From: JAQBDA01 sp041301185
GTDB lineage: Bacteria > Chloroflexota > Anaerolineae > Anaerolineales > UBA4823
Direction: 5' to 3'
Length of the DNA: 45,172 nt
Assembly: GCA_041301185.1 (NCBI GenBank)
Contig: JBFYSV010000217.1
Span: 1 to 45,172 of the forward strand
Shown here: one piece after another, positions 8,300 through 17,071 of the stretch
Layout of the letters: the number at the start of each line of letters is the position of its first letter
Position numbering within the stretch: position 1 is the stretch's first letter
Program-made: the position numbers and the translations under genes
The notes under the pieces: model-generated
The model's database searches: none
Told to the model about the DNA's origin: nothing
The model's input: only the letters and a program-made list of their open reading frames with translations

Positions 8300-9877
8300 C
8301 TAAGCATCGAAGACTTGCTGGACATCTTCAATCTCGACACCTGTTCGTACTTCGCCAATCCGCACAGGTAAGACAAAGCGCACCTTGCCGCCGGAGCGTT
8401 TTTTATCCAGCCCGATTGCTGCCGCGACCTGCGAGCGATCCAGACCTGGCGGGATCTCGGTAGGTAGCCCCAGGCCGCGTAGGACTTGCTGGATTTCAAT
8501 GCTGAGCTCCGGGTTGGCTAGCCCCTTGTGAACCGCCAGGCGCGCTGCGGCAACGATACCGATCGATACCGCCTCCCCATGGCGAAGTTGATACCCCGAG
8601 GCATATTCTAATCCGTGCCCCAGGGTATGCCCCAGGTTCAGGCTGGCGCGCAGCCCCTGCTCGTAGGGGTCAGCCTGGATCACGCTGGCTTTCACGCCGA
8701 TTGCCCGGCGGACGATCTCATCCAGATTGGAGCGTACCACTGGCCAGCCCTTGGCGCAGATCGCGAATAACGCTGGATCTGCGATGATGCCGTGTTTGAC
8801 GACCTCTGCCATCCCGCTGCGTAGCTCTTCATCCGGTAAGGTTTGCAGGACGAGCGGGTCAGCCAGGACCAGGCGCGGGGCGTGAAACGCGCCTACCAGG
8901 TTCTTGCCGCCCGGCAGGTCGATGCCGGTTTTCCCGCCCAGGCTGGCGTCGACCATCGCCAGGAGGGAGGTGGGGACAGCCACCCAGGCGATCCCGCGCA
9001 AGTAGGTGGCGGCAGCAAAGCCAGCCAGATCGCCCACTACCCCTCCACCCAGGGCGATCACCGTGCTGCCTCGCTCCAGCCGCGCCTGGGTGAACGCCTG
9101 CCATAAACCAGCCACCGTATCTAATGACTTGTGCCTCTCACCAGCCGGAATGACTACCAGGTGCGGAGAGAGCCCGGCACTTTTGAGCGACTCAACCACC
9201 GGGTCTGCATAAATAGGGGCCACATTTTTGTCACTGACCACCGCGGTTGGGCTGCCCAGGCCACGCGCCAGGAGGATTTCTCCAATGTTCGCCAGGCTGC
9301 CGTGTTTTACCCGAATATCGTAACCGGCGCCCATGCCGCGAATGTGGTATGCGCCCAGCCGCACCTGGATCTGCCAGGCAATTTCCGCGCTAGTCAGGCC
9401 GTTTGTCTCCACCCGCAGAGGGAAAGAGGTGTAATGACTGGCGCGTGCTGTTAGCAGCTCTTCCAGGCGCGGCCGCAGCTCGCCTACCAGGAGAGGTCTT
9501 TCTTCTTCAGAAGCTCCAAGCCGGGCCAGTAATGTCTCGAGAGGCGCTTCCAGGCTGACCACTGTTCCGCGCGCCTCTACTCGAGCCCGGGTGGCTGTGT
9601 TTAGCAATGCCCCACCCCCCAAGGAGATGATCCCCCGGGCATGGGAGAGCAATGTGTCCAGCACCTTGCGCTCGCGCTTACGAAAGCCTGCCTCACCATA
9701 GCGGGCAAAAATTCTGGGGATCGATGACCTGCTGCGGGCTTCGATCTCGGCGTCTACATCCCAGAAAGGGATGCCTAAGGATTGGGCCAGCAGGCGACCG
9801 GCGCTGCTCTTTCCCGATCCCGGTGGCCCGTAGAGAAAAAATAGCGACAGGGTGCTGGGAGAAGGTATTTCGCTCAT
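8300..9877 (-). CDS. aroKB: Bifunctional shikimate kinase / 3-dehydroquinate synthase fusion
   Basis: A 525-residue fusion of two shikimate enzymes. Residues 1 to about 170 are shikimate kinase: Walker A GPPGSGKS (17-24), FWDVDAEIE, the GEAGFRKRE segment and SLGGGALL. Residues from about 185 to 525 are 3-dehydroquinate synthase: NAD-binding region with GGGVVGDLAGFAAATYLRG (278-295), SLGGKTGIDLPGGKN, and zinc ligands E358 (MAEVVKHG), H417 (NLGHTLGH) and H433 (LRHGEAV). Both halves look intact, so steps 2 and 5 of the pathway come from one polypeptide. A comparable aroKB fusion is known in Thermotoga. It starts 3 nt after the aroC stop. Confidence 0.95.
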   Translation of the reverse strand: MSEIPSPSTLSLFFLYGPPGSGKSSAGRLLAQSLGIPFWDVDAEIEARSRSSIPRIFARYGEAGFRKRERKVLDTLLSHARGIISLGGGALLNTATRARVEARGTVVSLEAPLETLLARLGASEEERPLLVGELRPRLEELLTARASHYTSFPLRVETNGLTSAEIAWQIQVRLGAYHIRGMGAGYDIRVKHGSLANIGEILLARGLGSPTAVVSDKNVAPIYADPVVESLKSAGLSPHLVVIPAGERHKSLDTVAGLWQAFTQARLERGSTVIALGGGVVGDLAGFAAATYLRGIAWVAVPTSLLAMVDASLGGKTGIDLPGGKNLVGAFHAPRLVLADPLVLQTLPDEELRSGMAEVVKHGIIADPALFAICAKGWPVVRSNLDEIVRRAIGVKASVIQADPYEQGLRASLNLGHTLGHGLEYASGYQLRHGEAVSIGIVAAARLAVHKGLANPELSIEIQQVLRGLGLPTEIPPGLDRSQVAAAIGLDKKRSGGKVRFVLPVRIGEVRTGVEIEDVQQVFDA

Positions 9878-9880
9878 GGA

Positions 9881-11095
9881 CTAGCCCCCAGCCTCGCCTT
9901 GCGGAGAGGATGCCGGGTTATCCGGCCAAAAAAGATGGTCATTGGCCTGCATCGGCAGGTCGCTCAGGCGGGCGCGGCGTAAGGTACGGAAGCGCGGGCG
10001 CATCTCATCCAGGGAATCCCCGCCCAGTTTTTCCAGGAGGGCGTCAGCCAGCACGTAGGCAAGCATGGCTTCCAGGATGGGCACCGCCCGCGGCACCGGG
10101 CAAAAATCTGAGCGCTCGTAACGGGTTGGGGTCTCCTCGGCGCTTGCCAGATCTACGGTGGGCTGCGGTGTCAGGGTAGTGGCAATCGGCTTCATGGCAG
10201 CCCGAATCAGCAGAGGTTGCCCGGTGGTAATGCCTGCCTCCAGCCCGCCAGAACGGTAGGTGGGGCGGGTGATGTTCTCCCCGTGCAGCCTGAGCGGGTC
10301 CTGGACCTGGGTGCCAGGGAGCCGGGCGTTGGCGAAGGCTGGACCAAATTCCACTCCTTTGATGGCGGGAATGCTGAGCACAGCCGCTCCCAGGCGGGCT
10401 TCCAGCCGGCGCTCCCAGTGGACGTGGGAACCCAGACCGGGCGGCAGGTTAAGCGCCACTACCTCGATCACACCTCCCAGCGTGTCGCGCTGCTGCATCA
10501 CCTGGCGGATGCGCTCCTGCATTGCCTGCGCTGCCTCCGCTTGCGGGCAGCGGACGTCATTGCCCTCGGCAAGCCTGTGCCGGTCCGTCACCGGTATCTG
10601 GCTTAAGTCGGCGGTGATCTCGCCGATCGCTGCCACATAGCCGCCGATATGAATCTCAAATTGCGCCAGCAGGTGCTTGCAGACCGCTCCCACTGCGACC
10701 CGGGCAGCGGTCTCGCGCGCCGAAGCGCGCTCAAGCGCTGGTCGCAGGTCGGAATAGCCGTACTTGATGGCTCCAGCCAGGTCAACATGGCCCGGACGCG
10801 GTGCAGTGAATGCAGCTACTGGGCGGCCGCGCCAACGCTCGTGATCGTGGTTGGCGATGATCATTGCCAGAGGCGCGCCGGTGGTCACGCCCTCCATCAC
10901 CCCGCTCAAGATTTGGGCAGTATCACTCTCGATCTTCATGCGCGGTCCAGAGCCGAAACCGCGCTGTCGGCGAGACAGCTCGCGATTAACCATCTCTGCT
11001 TCCAGAGGCAACCCGGCAGGCAGCCCCTCCAGGATGGCGATGAGCGCCGGTCCGTGCGATTCGCCCGCAGTGAGAAATCTCAGTCGTGTGTTCAT
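9881..11095 (-). CDS. aroC: Chorismate synthase
   Basis: A 404-residue chorismate synthase, which converts EPSP to chorismate using reduced FMN. It opens with RFLTAGESHGPALIAILEGLPAG, followed by RQRGFGSGPRMKIE, GHVDLAGAIKYGYSD (a conserved His/Asp region) and the late RSDFCPVPRAVPILEAMLA. Length is slightly long at the C-terminus, with a Gly/Ala/Ser-rich tail. There is 16 nt between the upstream aminotransferase and this gene. Final common-pathway enzyme of the operon. Confidence 0.96.
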   Translation of the reverse strand: MNTRLRFLTAGESHGPALIAILEGLPAGLPLEAEMVNRELSRRQRGFGSGPRMKIESDTAQILSGVMEGVTTGAPLAMIIANHDHERWRGRPVAAFTAPRPGHVDLAGAIKYGYSDLRPALERASARETAARVAVGAVCKHLLAQFEIHIGGYVAAIGEITADLSQIPVTDRHRLAEGNDVRCPQAEAAQAMQERIRQVMQQRDTLGGVIEVVALNLPPGLGSHVHWERRLEARLGAAVLSIPAIKGVEFGPAFANARLPGTQVQDPLRLHGENITRPTYRSGGLEAGITTGQPLLIRAAMKPIATTLTPQPTVDLASAEETPTRYERSDFCPVPRAVPILEAMLAYVLADALLEKLGGDSLDEMRPRFRTLRRARLSDLPMQANDHLFWPDNPASSPQGEAGG

Positions 11096-11111
11096 AGTAG
11101 TTGGAACCCTG

Positions 11112-12317
11112 TTAGCCTTGTGTATCGGATGAGTAAATCACTTCGAGGGGCGATGCCAGTCCGCTGCTGGCAATCCGCTGGAAAGCTTCGGCAATCCGCG
11201 CCTCTCCCGTAGTGAGTGAGATGCGGAAGTATCCCTCGCCATGAGCGCCGAATACCGTGCCGGGAGTCAGGCTGACCTGTGCTTGTTCCAGAACAGTGCT
11301 GCAAAAATCCAGCGAATCCCATCCCAGGGGGATCGCCGCCCAGACATACAAAGATCCGCGCGGTGTTTCTGCTGCCAGGCCAAGCCGTTGCAATCCTTCA
11401 AGCACGACATCTCTGCGGCGGGAATAAACGCGATTGCGCTCGGTGAGCCAGCCCTGGTCGCCGCTCATCGCAGCAGTGGCAGCCTCCAGAATGGGCAGGA
11501 AATGACCACTATCGGCATTGGTTTTGATCTTGTGGAGATTGCGCAAGGCTTGTGCATTTCCCAGTGCAGCTCCCACCCGCCAGCCCGCCATATTGTGTGA
11601 CTTCGAGAGGGTGTTAAATTCAATGGAGACTTCTACTGCCTGCGGAATCTGGAGCAGGCTTGGAGCGGTATAGCCATCGAAAGTCACCTGGCTATACGCG
11701 GCATCGTGGCAGAGCAATATTTCATAGCGGCGAGCAAATTCTGCTGCCTGGGCGAAAAAAACCAGTGGAGCCACCGCTGCGGTCGGGTTGTTGGGATAGT
11801 TGAGCCATAAGATCTTGGCCCGGGAGGCGATCTCCGGCGGGATCTCATCCAGCCTGGGCAAATAACTGTTTCCGGGCAGCAGTGGCAGGTAGTAGGGCTC
11901 GCCGCCTGCCAGTAAAGCCCCCTGGGTGTAAGTGAGGTAGCCTGGGTCGGGGATCAAGACGACATCACCCGCCTCGACCAGAGCCAGGGTAATGTGAAAG
12001 ATGCCCTCCTTGGAGCCCAGCAAAGGAATGATCTCATTCTCTGGATCAAGGTCGATATCGTAAAGCCGCTGGTACATGCCAGCCCATGCCTGGCGCAGGC
12101 TGGGCGGGCCTTTGTGCGCCTGGTAACCGTGATGGCCTGGCTGAGACGCTGAACGAGATAGCTCCTGGACGATATGCCCTGCAGGAGGCAGATCAGGCGA
12201 GCCGATATCCAGGCGGATCACATCGCTGCTGCCTGCTTGCAAAGCGGCGATTTTTTCATCCAAAGCAGCAAAGAATTGGGTGGTTGACCGATCTATACGG
12301 GCGGCAGTTTTTTTCAT
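11112..12317 (-). CDS. Aminotransferase class I, probable aromatic/DapL-like
   Basis: A 401-residue PLP enzyme. It has PDPGYLTYTQGALLAGGEPY, LWLNYPNNPTAAVA, CHDAAYSQVTFDG and NTLSKSHNMAGWRVGAALG with the PLP lysine, plus C-terminal GYFRISLTTGE. By sequence style it is in the LL-diaminopimelate/aromatic aminotransferase group. Because it sits inside the aromatic operon between aroE and aroC, the transamination of phenylpyruvate or 4-hydroxyphenylpyruvate is inferred. The ATG at 12317 overlaps the aroE stop codon (TGATG) and has GGAG four nt upstream, so an earlier in-frame start inside aroE is rejected. Confidence 0.88.
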   Translation of the reverse strand: MKKTAARIDRSTTQFFAALDEKIAALQAGSSDVIRLDIGSPDLPPAGHIVQELSRSASQPGHHGYQAHKGPPSLRQAWAGMYQRLYDIDLDPENEIIPLLGSKEGIFHITLALVEAGDVVLIPDPGYLTYTQGALLAGGEPYYLPLLPGNSYLPRLDEIPPEIASRAKILWLNYPNNPTAAVAPLVFFAQAAEFARRYEILLCHDAAYSQVTFDGYTAPSLLQIPQAVEVSIEFNTLSKSHNMAGWRVGAALGNAQALRNLHKIKTNADSGHFLPILEAATAAMSGDQGWLTERNRVYSRRRDVVLEGLQRLGLAAETPRGSLYVWAAIPLGWDSLDFCSTVLEQAQVSLTPGTVFGAHGEGYFRISLTTGEARIAEAFQRIASSGLASPLEVIYSSDTQG

Positions 12318-13270
12318 CAGGCTCCTGAATTGTTCGTTTGAATCTGCTTGGCAATGGCGGTGTAGATTGCCTGCCTGGACGGCTGGTAGCCGGTCCAACG
12401 TTCAAAAGATAAAGCTGCCTGTTCGACCAGCATGCCCAGCCCGTTCACCGATGGGATACCCTGAGAGCGCGCCGTTTCTAGCAGGATGGTCTCAGCGGGA
12501 TTATATACCAGATCGTAGAGCATGGCGCGGGAGGGGAAGGAGATAGCTGGAGGCCAGGGGGTAGTGGCTGTCTCAGGTGCCATGCCGAGCGGGGTGGCGT
12601 TGACAATCAAGACTTCGCCCTGGACGTGCCTTGCCGCTTGGGAAAGATACCTTGACAGGCTGTCCTGGCTCAAAACGATCGCCTGCAGCATGCCCGCCGG
12701 ATGTTGGCTGGCTACCGCGCCTGGTGGTAGTTGAGCGCTTGCACTTTGCAAACTGTTGATCAAGTCTTGCGCCTGGGATAACCGTCGCGCTGCAACGGTC
12801 AATTCCCAGCCTGTCTGGAGCAGAGCATAGACCACCGCCCGGGCTGAGCCGCCTGCACCCAGGACGATTGCCCGGCTGAAGCCGATCACCCCCGGTAAGC
12901 GGCTTTGCAGGTCTGAGTAAAAGCCCGGCGCATCGGTGTTATCGCCGATTAACCGGCTTTCAACAGCATACAGGGTATTCACCGCGCCGATGGCACTGGC
13001 TGTTGGGGTGAGGTCGTCCAGGTAAGGAATGATTGTCTGCTTGTAAGGAATGGTGATGTTAAGACCTCGCAATTCCCCGCTGCGCACCTTTTCAGTTAGC
13101 TCCTCCAATCCTTTGTCGGCTGCCTGGAATGGTGGGATTGGGTAAAGGCGATAATCTCCCTGCAGCCCGCACGCAGATAGGCTGGCGTGATGAATGAAGG
13201 GCGACAGGCTATGACCCAGCGGGTAGCCAACCAATCCCAAGTTATAGAAAAATGGCAAGTCTTTTTCCAT
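12317..13270 (-). CDS. aroE: Shikimate dehydrogenase
   Basis: A 317-residue NADP-dependent enzyme that reduces 3-dehydroshikimate to shikimate. It has GYPLGHSLSPFIHHASL (shikimate binding), NITIPYKQTIIPYLD with the catalytic Lys, GAVNTLY, DNTDAPGFYSDL with the catalytic Asp, the nucleotide loop VLGAGGSARAVVYAL and VNATPLGM. The C-terminal helix NGLGMLVEQAALSFERWTG is complete. It is somewhat longer than the usual 270-290 residues owing to small insertions. It lies 15 nt after aroA and overlaps the next gene by one base. Confidence 0.96.
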   Translation of the reverse strand: MEKDLPFFYNLGLVGYPLGHSLSPFIHHASLSACGLQGDYRLYPIPPFQAADKGLEELTEKVRSGELRGLNITIPYKQTIIPYLDDLTPTASAIGAVNTLYAVESRLIGDNTDAPGFYSDLQSRLPGVIGFSRAIVLGAGGSARAVVYALLQTGWELTVAARRLSQAQDLINSLQSASAQLPPGAVASQHPAGMLQAIVLSQDSLSRYLSQAARHVQGEVLIVNATPLGMAPETATTPWPPAISFPSRAMLYDLVYNPAETILLETARSQGIPSVNGLGMLVEQAALSFERWTGYQPSRQAIYTAIAKQIQTNNSGA

Positions 13271-13285
13271 GATGGTATATGACGC

Positions 13286-14623
13286 TCATTCCAGCGGTTT
13301 GAGCTGTCCGCCGAGGTCGGCTACGGTTTGCTCAAAAGCAGGAAATGATTCGGTTATGATACCGGCACCCAGGACTGTTACAGGTTGCTGGCAAGCCAAC
13401 CCGGCTACCGCCAGCGCCATTGCCAAGCGGTGGTCGCCGTGAGAGGCTACTTGCTCACCCCCAGCCAGGCGCTTGCCCTGGATGATAAACCCGTCCGCTG
13501 TTTCGGCTACATTTGCCCCGAGGGATGCCAGCTCTGTGCACAATGCAGCAATCCGGTCTGACTCTTTGTAGCGCAGCTCGCCCGCCTGGCTCACCCGGGT
13601 TTCACCCTCGGCAAAAGCTGCCGCAATTGCAAAGGCGGGGAATTCATCGATCATCCGCACAACCAGAGGACCGGTAACCTGGGTGCCGCGTAGATTTGAG
13701 TGGCGCACAACCAGGCTGCCGACCGGCTCGCCGCTGCTTTCACCCGTTACCGACACCTGGATATCCGCGCCCATCTCCAACAAAGCATCCAGCAGACCTG
13801 TGCGGGTTGGGTTCAGACCCACTTGTTGTAGGGAGACCTCCGAGCCCGGGGTGATCAGGGCGGCAACCACCAGGAAGGCTGCGGCTGAGAAATCGCCCGG
13901 AAGTTCCAGGTCGAGCGCCGGCAGGAGCAGCTGGCGGGGCGGGAACAGCTGGGTGAGATACTGATCCGTATCCAATTCTGGCAGGCTGAGGCGCTCGCTT
14001 TTCACCCGCACGCCCAGGCTGCGCAGTATGCGCTCGGTGTGGTCCCGGGATGGACCTGGTTCACGCAGGGTGGTCTGACCACCGGCCGCCAAAGCCGCCA
14101 ACAGCAGGCAGGATTTCACCTGGGCGCTGGCAACCGGCAGAGAATAATCCAGCGGGCGTAAAGGGAGGCTGGATTTTTGTAATACCAGGGGAGCGTGCCC
14201 GTCGGTGCTGGAGATGCTCACCCCCATCTGCTGGAGCGGCTCGACGATGCGCTTCATCGGCCGTTGCTGCAGACCGGGCGAACCATCCAGAACGGCGGAT
14301 ACTTGAGTAGCTGCCAGGGCGCCGGTTAACAGGCGCAGGGTGGTTGCGGAGTTACCGCAATCGATCGGCGCCTCAGGGGATTTGAGGCTGGAGGCTCCCT
14401 GGCTCCAGATCGTCAGGTGGTTGCCCTCCAATTCCCAGGCGACGCCCAGTGAAGTGAGGGCGCTCAACATGGCTTGTGTCACTCCCGCCACCAGGAAGTT
14501 CGCGATCCGGCTCTCGCCCTGGGCAAGGACTGCCAGCAACGCAGCGCGGTGGGAGAGGGATTTATCACCTGGCAGGTGTACCTCACCCAGCAGGGGAGCG
14601 CCTGGTGTGACCTGTAAATTCAT
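13286..14623 (-). CDS. aroA: 3-phosphoshikimate 1-carboxyvinyltransferase (EPSP synthase), class II-like
   Basis: A 445-residue EPSP synthase joining PEP to shikimate-3-phosphate. Motifs are PGDKSLSHRAALLA, CGNSATTLRLLTG (90-101), SAQVKSCLLLAAL, LPGDFSAAAFLVVAAL, LNPTRTGLLDALLEMGAD, IDEFPAFAIAAAFAEG and ELRYKESDRI. Two strings, SAQVKS and NPTRTGL, match the class II (CP4-like) type rather than the E. coli type. Residue Ala93 occupies the position where glyphosate-sensitive enzymes have Gly (Gly96 in E. coli), so natural tolerance is possible. The start overlaps the tyrA stop in an ATGA junction. Confidence 0.96.
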   Translation of the reverse strand: MNLQVTPGAPLLGEVHLPGDKSLSHRAALLAVLAQGESRIANFLVAGVTQAMLSALTSLGVAWELEGNHLTIWSQGASSLKSPEAPIDCGNSATTLRLLTGALAATQVSAVLDGSPGLQQRPMKRIVEPLQQMGVSISSTDGHAPLVLQKSSLPLRPLDYSLPVASAQVKSCLLLAALAAGGQTTLREPGPSRDHTERILRSLGVRVKSERLSLPELDTDQYLTQLFPPRQLLLPALDLELPGDFSAAAFLVVAALITPGSEVSLQQVGLNPTRTGLLDALLEMGADIQVSVTGESSGEPVGSLVVRHSNLRGTQVTGPLVVRMIDEFPAFAIAAAFAEGETRVSQAGELRYKESDRIAALCTELASLGANVAETADGFIIQGKRLAGGEQVASHGDHRLAMALAVAGLACQQPVTVLGAGIITESFPAFEQTVADLGGQLKPLE

Positions 14624-15483
14624 AGGTTGCCTCCACCGGTCAGGTAGTCTCTAGCAGCAATACCGCGATGCATTTTGTCGAATAGAATGGCTTCATCTTC
14701 TTGCTGCAAGGCGGCCTGTATTTGTTCCAATTCTCCTCGGAACAGAGCCAGGGCAGCCAGCACATTCTCCCGATTGGTGTGAAGGATATCTGCCATCATC
14801 CTCGCCGAGCTGGATGCCAGGCGGGAAGTGCTGCGGAATCCCGGGCCAACCAGCGGCTTGACATCCGGTTGAGTGGCGAGAGTCAGGGCAACCGCCAGCA
14901 GGTAGGGCATATGGCTGGTGGCTGCTGCCCAGCGGTCGTGGGTGGCTGCATCCAGCCAGACTGGTCTGGCGCCAATTGCCTCGACCACCTGGACTGCCAG
15001 AGAGCGAGCCTGGGGTGTTGTTTGATTTAAGGGAGTCAGCGCAAATGCAGCGCCCTGGAAAAGACCGGTCTCTGCATTGGCCAAACCGGCAGTCTCTTTG
15101 CCGCACATCGGGTGACCCCCGATGGGATCAAAACGCGAGGGCAGCTCTTCGAAAGCCCGGCAAACTTCTACCTTTGTGGATGCCAGGTCCAGGATAACTG
15201 CTGTACCGGGGTGTACCGAAGGCAGTTGGCGGATCAGATCCAGGGTCGCGCGGACAGGCGCCGCCAGCACAACCAGATCCGCCTGTGGCAGGATTGCAGC
15301 CAGGTCTGGCGAGGCGAAATCCACGATCTGTCGAGTAGATGCCAGGGCCAGCGTGGTTGGATCGGGGTCATAAGCCAGCAACCTGCGGCAGTGCCCGCTC
15401 AAAGCCAGCGCCAGCGAGCCGCCCATCAAACCCAGTCCCAGGATCGCCACCCGGGTTTCAGCTAACGAAAGGTGCGAGCTCAT
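14620..15483 (-). CDS. tyrA: Prephenate dehydrogenase
   Basis: A 287-residue NAD(P)-dependent dehydrogenase that oxidatively decarboxylates prephenate to 4-hydroxyphenylpyruvate, the committed step to tyrosine. It has the Rossmann loop VAILGLGLMGGSLALAL, the PIGGHPMCGKETAGLANA segment with the catalytic His, and ATSHMPYLLAVALTL. There is no C-terminal ACT domain, so this protein itself shows no obvious allosteric site for tyrosine. ATGA overlaps join it both to DAHP synthase upstream and to aroA downstream. Confidence 0.95.
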   Translation of the reverse strand: MSSHLSLAETRVAILGLGLMGGSLALALSGHCRRLLAYDPDPTTLALASTRQIVDFASPDLAAILPQADLVVLAAPVRATLDLIRQLPSVHPGTAVILDLASTKVEVCRAFEELPSRFDPIGGHPMCGKETAGLANAETGLFQGAAFALTPLNQTTPQARSLAVQVVEAIGARPVWLDAATHDRWAAATSHMPYLLAVALTLATQPDVKPLVGPGFRSTSRLASSSARMMADILHTNRENVLAALALFRGELEQIQAALQQEDEAILFDKMHRGIAARDYLTGGGNL

Positions 15484-16532
15484 GGGAGGGCAGCTTGGGA
15501 TAGCTGCGGCAAGGCGGGTGCTACGGAGCGTCCGACTGCCTCAGCGATGGCGCGCACCTGGGTGACCAGTTCGGCAAAGCGCTCTGGCTTTAGCGACTGG
15601 CCGCCATCGGATAATGCCTCGGCTGGATTCGGGTGGACTTCTATGATCAAGCCATCCGCTCCGGCAGCAACGCCTGCCCGGGCGATGGCGGTGACAAATT
15701 CCCAATTGCCGATGCTGTGGCTGGGATCCAGGATGACCGGCAGGTGGGTGAGCGACTTGAGCACCGGGATGGCGTTGATATCGGTGGTGTTGCGGGTTGC
15801 GGTCTCGAAGGTGCGGATGCCCCGCTCGCACAGAATTACCCGCTGGTTACCATGCGAAAGAATATACTCCGCAGACATGAGCAGCTCCTCCATGGTTGCT
15901 GACATGCCACGCTTGAGCAGAACCGGGTGCTGGCTGGAGCCAATGGCGTGCAGCAGCGAGTAATTTTGCATATTGCGCGCTCCCACCTGCATCACGTCTG
16001 CGACCTCGAGAACCAGGGGCAACTGTTCCTGCGACATCACTTCGGTGACGATTGGCAACCCGGTAGCCTGGCGAGCTTCGGCCAACAGTGCCAGCCCGTC
16101 CTCGCCCATGCCCTGGAAGGAATATGGCGAAGTGCGCGGCTTGAAAGCTCCGCCACGCAAGGCGTGTGCGCCGGCTTCGCGCACTGCATGGGCGGTTTCA
16201 ATGATCTGTTGGCGGCTTTCCACAGAGCACGGACCGGCAATTATTACAATCTTGTCACCACCAATCTTCATCCCGTCGATGGGGAAGACCGAGTCGAGCG
16301 GGCTGAACTCGCGCGAGGCCAGCTTGAATGGGCGCGAGATTGGCACGATCCGGTCCACGCCGGATAGGTACATGAACTGGTCTTTATCCACCGGTCGCCC
16401 GTCGCCGATGGCGCCGATGACGGTGCGTTCAATACCGCGTGATAGGTGGGCGCGCAAACCGTTGGCTTGCACGGTACGGACGACATCTTCAATCTGTTGG
16501 TCGGTTGCATTGCTGCGCATAATGATCATCAT
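15480..16532 (-). CDS. aroF: 3-deoxy-7-phosphoheptulonate (DAHP) synthase with N-terminal regulatory domain
   Basis: A 350-residue type I-beta DAHP synthase, the first enzyme of the shikimate pathway (PEP plus erythrose-4-phosphate). Residues 1 to about 70 form the ferredoxin-like domain seen in Thermotoga maritima DAHP synthase, where it carries aromatic feedback inhibition. The barrel follows with VIIAGPCSVES, RGGAFKPRTSPYSFQG, DVMQVGARNMQN, LKRGMSATMEELLMSAEYI and LDPSHSIGN. The start has AAGGAGG eight nt upstream; a second ATG directly follows. Tyr/Phe inhibition is inferred from the domain, not shown. Confidence 0.95.
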   Translation of the reverse strand: MMIIMRSNATDQQIEDVVRTVQANGLRAHLSRGIERTVIGAIGDGRPVDKDQFMYLSGVDRIVPISRPFKLASREFSPLDSVFPIDGMKIGGDKIVIIAGPCSVESRQQIIETAHAVREAGAHALRGGAFKPRTSPYSFQGMGEDGLALLAEARQATGLPIVTEVMSQEQLPLVLEVADVMQVGARNMQNYSLLHAIGSSQHPVLLKRGMSATMEELLMSAEYILSHGNQRVILCERGIRTFETATRNTTDINAIPVLKSLTHLPVILDPSHSIGNWEFVTAIARAGVAAGADGLIIEVHPNPAEALSDGGQSLKPERFAELVTQVRAIAEAVGRSVAPALPQLSQAALP

Positions 16533-16584
16533 GAGATTTTCCTCCTTGTGGTGGTTGGCAGATTCTTGATAATTGAGGGAACAA

Positions 16585-16956
16585 TTAATCGCCCACGGTC
16601 AAGTCCGGGCGCAAGGTGGCGGCGGCTCCCAGGTAGACGTGGCGGACGGCGGAGGCGGGCAGGTCGGTGTTCCAGTGCAGCAAGACGCGAATGCAATGCC
16701 GCAGGCTGCCCGGCACCGGGATCTCCTGGGCGCACATCAAAGGGACCTGGTCCCAGCCAAGGTCGCGGGCGCTCCTGGCAGGGTAGGCTGCAATCAGGTC
16801 GTCTGTCACCGTGAAGAACACGCTGGCAATATCCGTTGGTTGCAAGCCAGGATTAGCGCTGAGGATAGCCAGCAGCAAGTCCTGGGTAGCCTGATGAATA
16901 GTCTCGGGCAGGTTCGCCTCAGCAACAGTTGCACCGCGAATTCCACGGACGGGCAT
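16585..16956 (-). CDS. aroH: Chorismate mutase, AroH type
   Basis: A 123-residue monofunctional chorismate mutase of the trimeric Bacillus AroH class, converting chorismate to prephenate. The catalytic residues fall at the same numbers as in B. subtilis AroH: Arg7 (VRGIRGAT), Cys75 and Glu78 (CAQEIPVPG), Arg90 and Tyr108. It is the first structural gene of the operon; its GGAAGGAG site lies immediately after the attenuator terminator. Having the mutase first and prephenate dehydrogenase third biases the operon toward tyrosine. No prephenate dehydratase (pheA) is in the window. Confidence 0.95.
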   Translation of the reverse strand: MPVRGIRGATVAEANLPETIHQATQDLLLAILSANPGLQPTDIASVFFTVTDDLIAAYPARSARDLGWDQVPLMCAQEIPVPGSLRHCIRVLLHWNTDLPASAVRHVYLGAAATLRPDLTVGD

Positions 16957-16973
16957 AGCAACTCCTTCCTAAC

Positions 16974-17004
16974 AAAAAATGCGAGGCCGTTAGCCTCGCA
17001 TTTT
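16974..17004 (-). terminator. Attenuator (leader terminator) of the aromatic operon
   Basis: On the minus strand an uninterrupted 12-bp stem, AAAATGCGAGGC (17004-16993) with GCCTCGCATTTT (16987-16976), has a short TAACG loop and a run of six T (16979-16974). It lies between the leader peptide and aroH, 18 nt before the aroH start, so it can stop transcription before any enzyme gene. Its 5' arm and loop also form one strand of the alternative antiterminator. Confidence 0.9.
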
Positions 17005-17071
17005 GGGTTGATAAAGCTATTCCTTATACCCGCTTAAGCCTCGCTAACGGCAACCGTTGCCTGGCAGCCGT
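16986..17071 (-). promoter_or_regulatory. Alternative leader RNA hairpins (1:2 and 2:3 antiterminator)
   Basis: Segment 1, ACGGCTGCC (17071-17063), contains the end of the last Tyr codon. It pairs with segment 2, GGTTGCCGT (17055-17047), with one mismatch. Segment 2/antiterminator strand GCCGTTAGC (17051-17043) is a perfect 9-bp complement of GCTAACGGC (16994-16986), which lies in the 5' arm and loop of the terminator. The two pairings exclude each other and the terminator, as in trp/phe-type attenuators. A ribosome stalled on codons 13-16 would cover segment 1 and free segment 2; a ribosome at the stop codon would cover segment 2. Confidence 0.85.
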
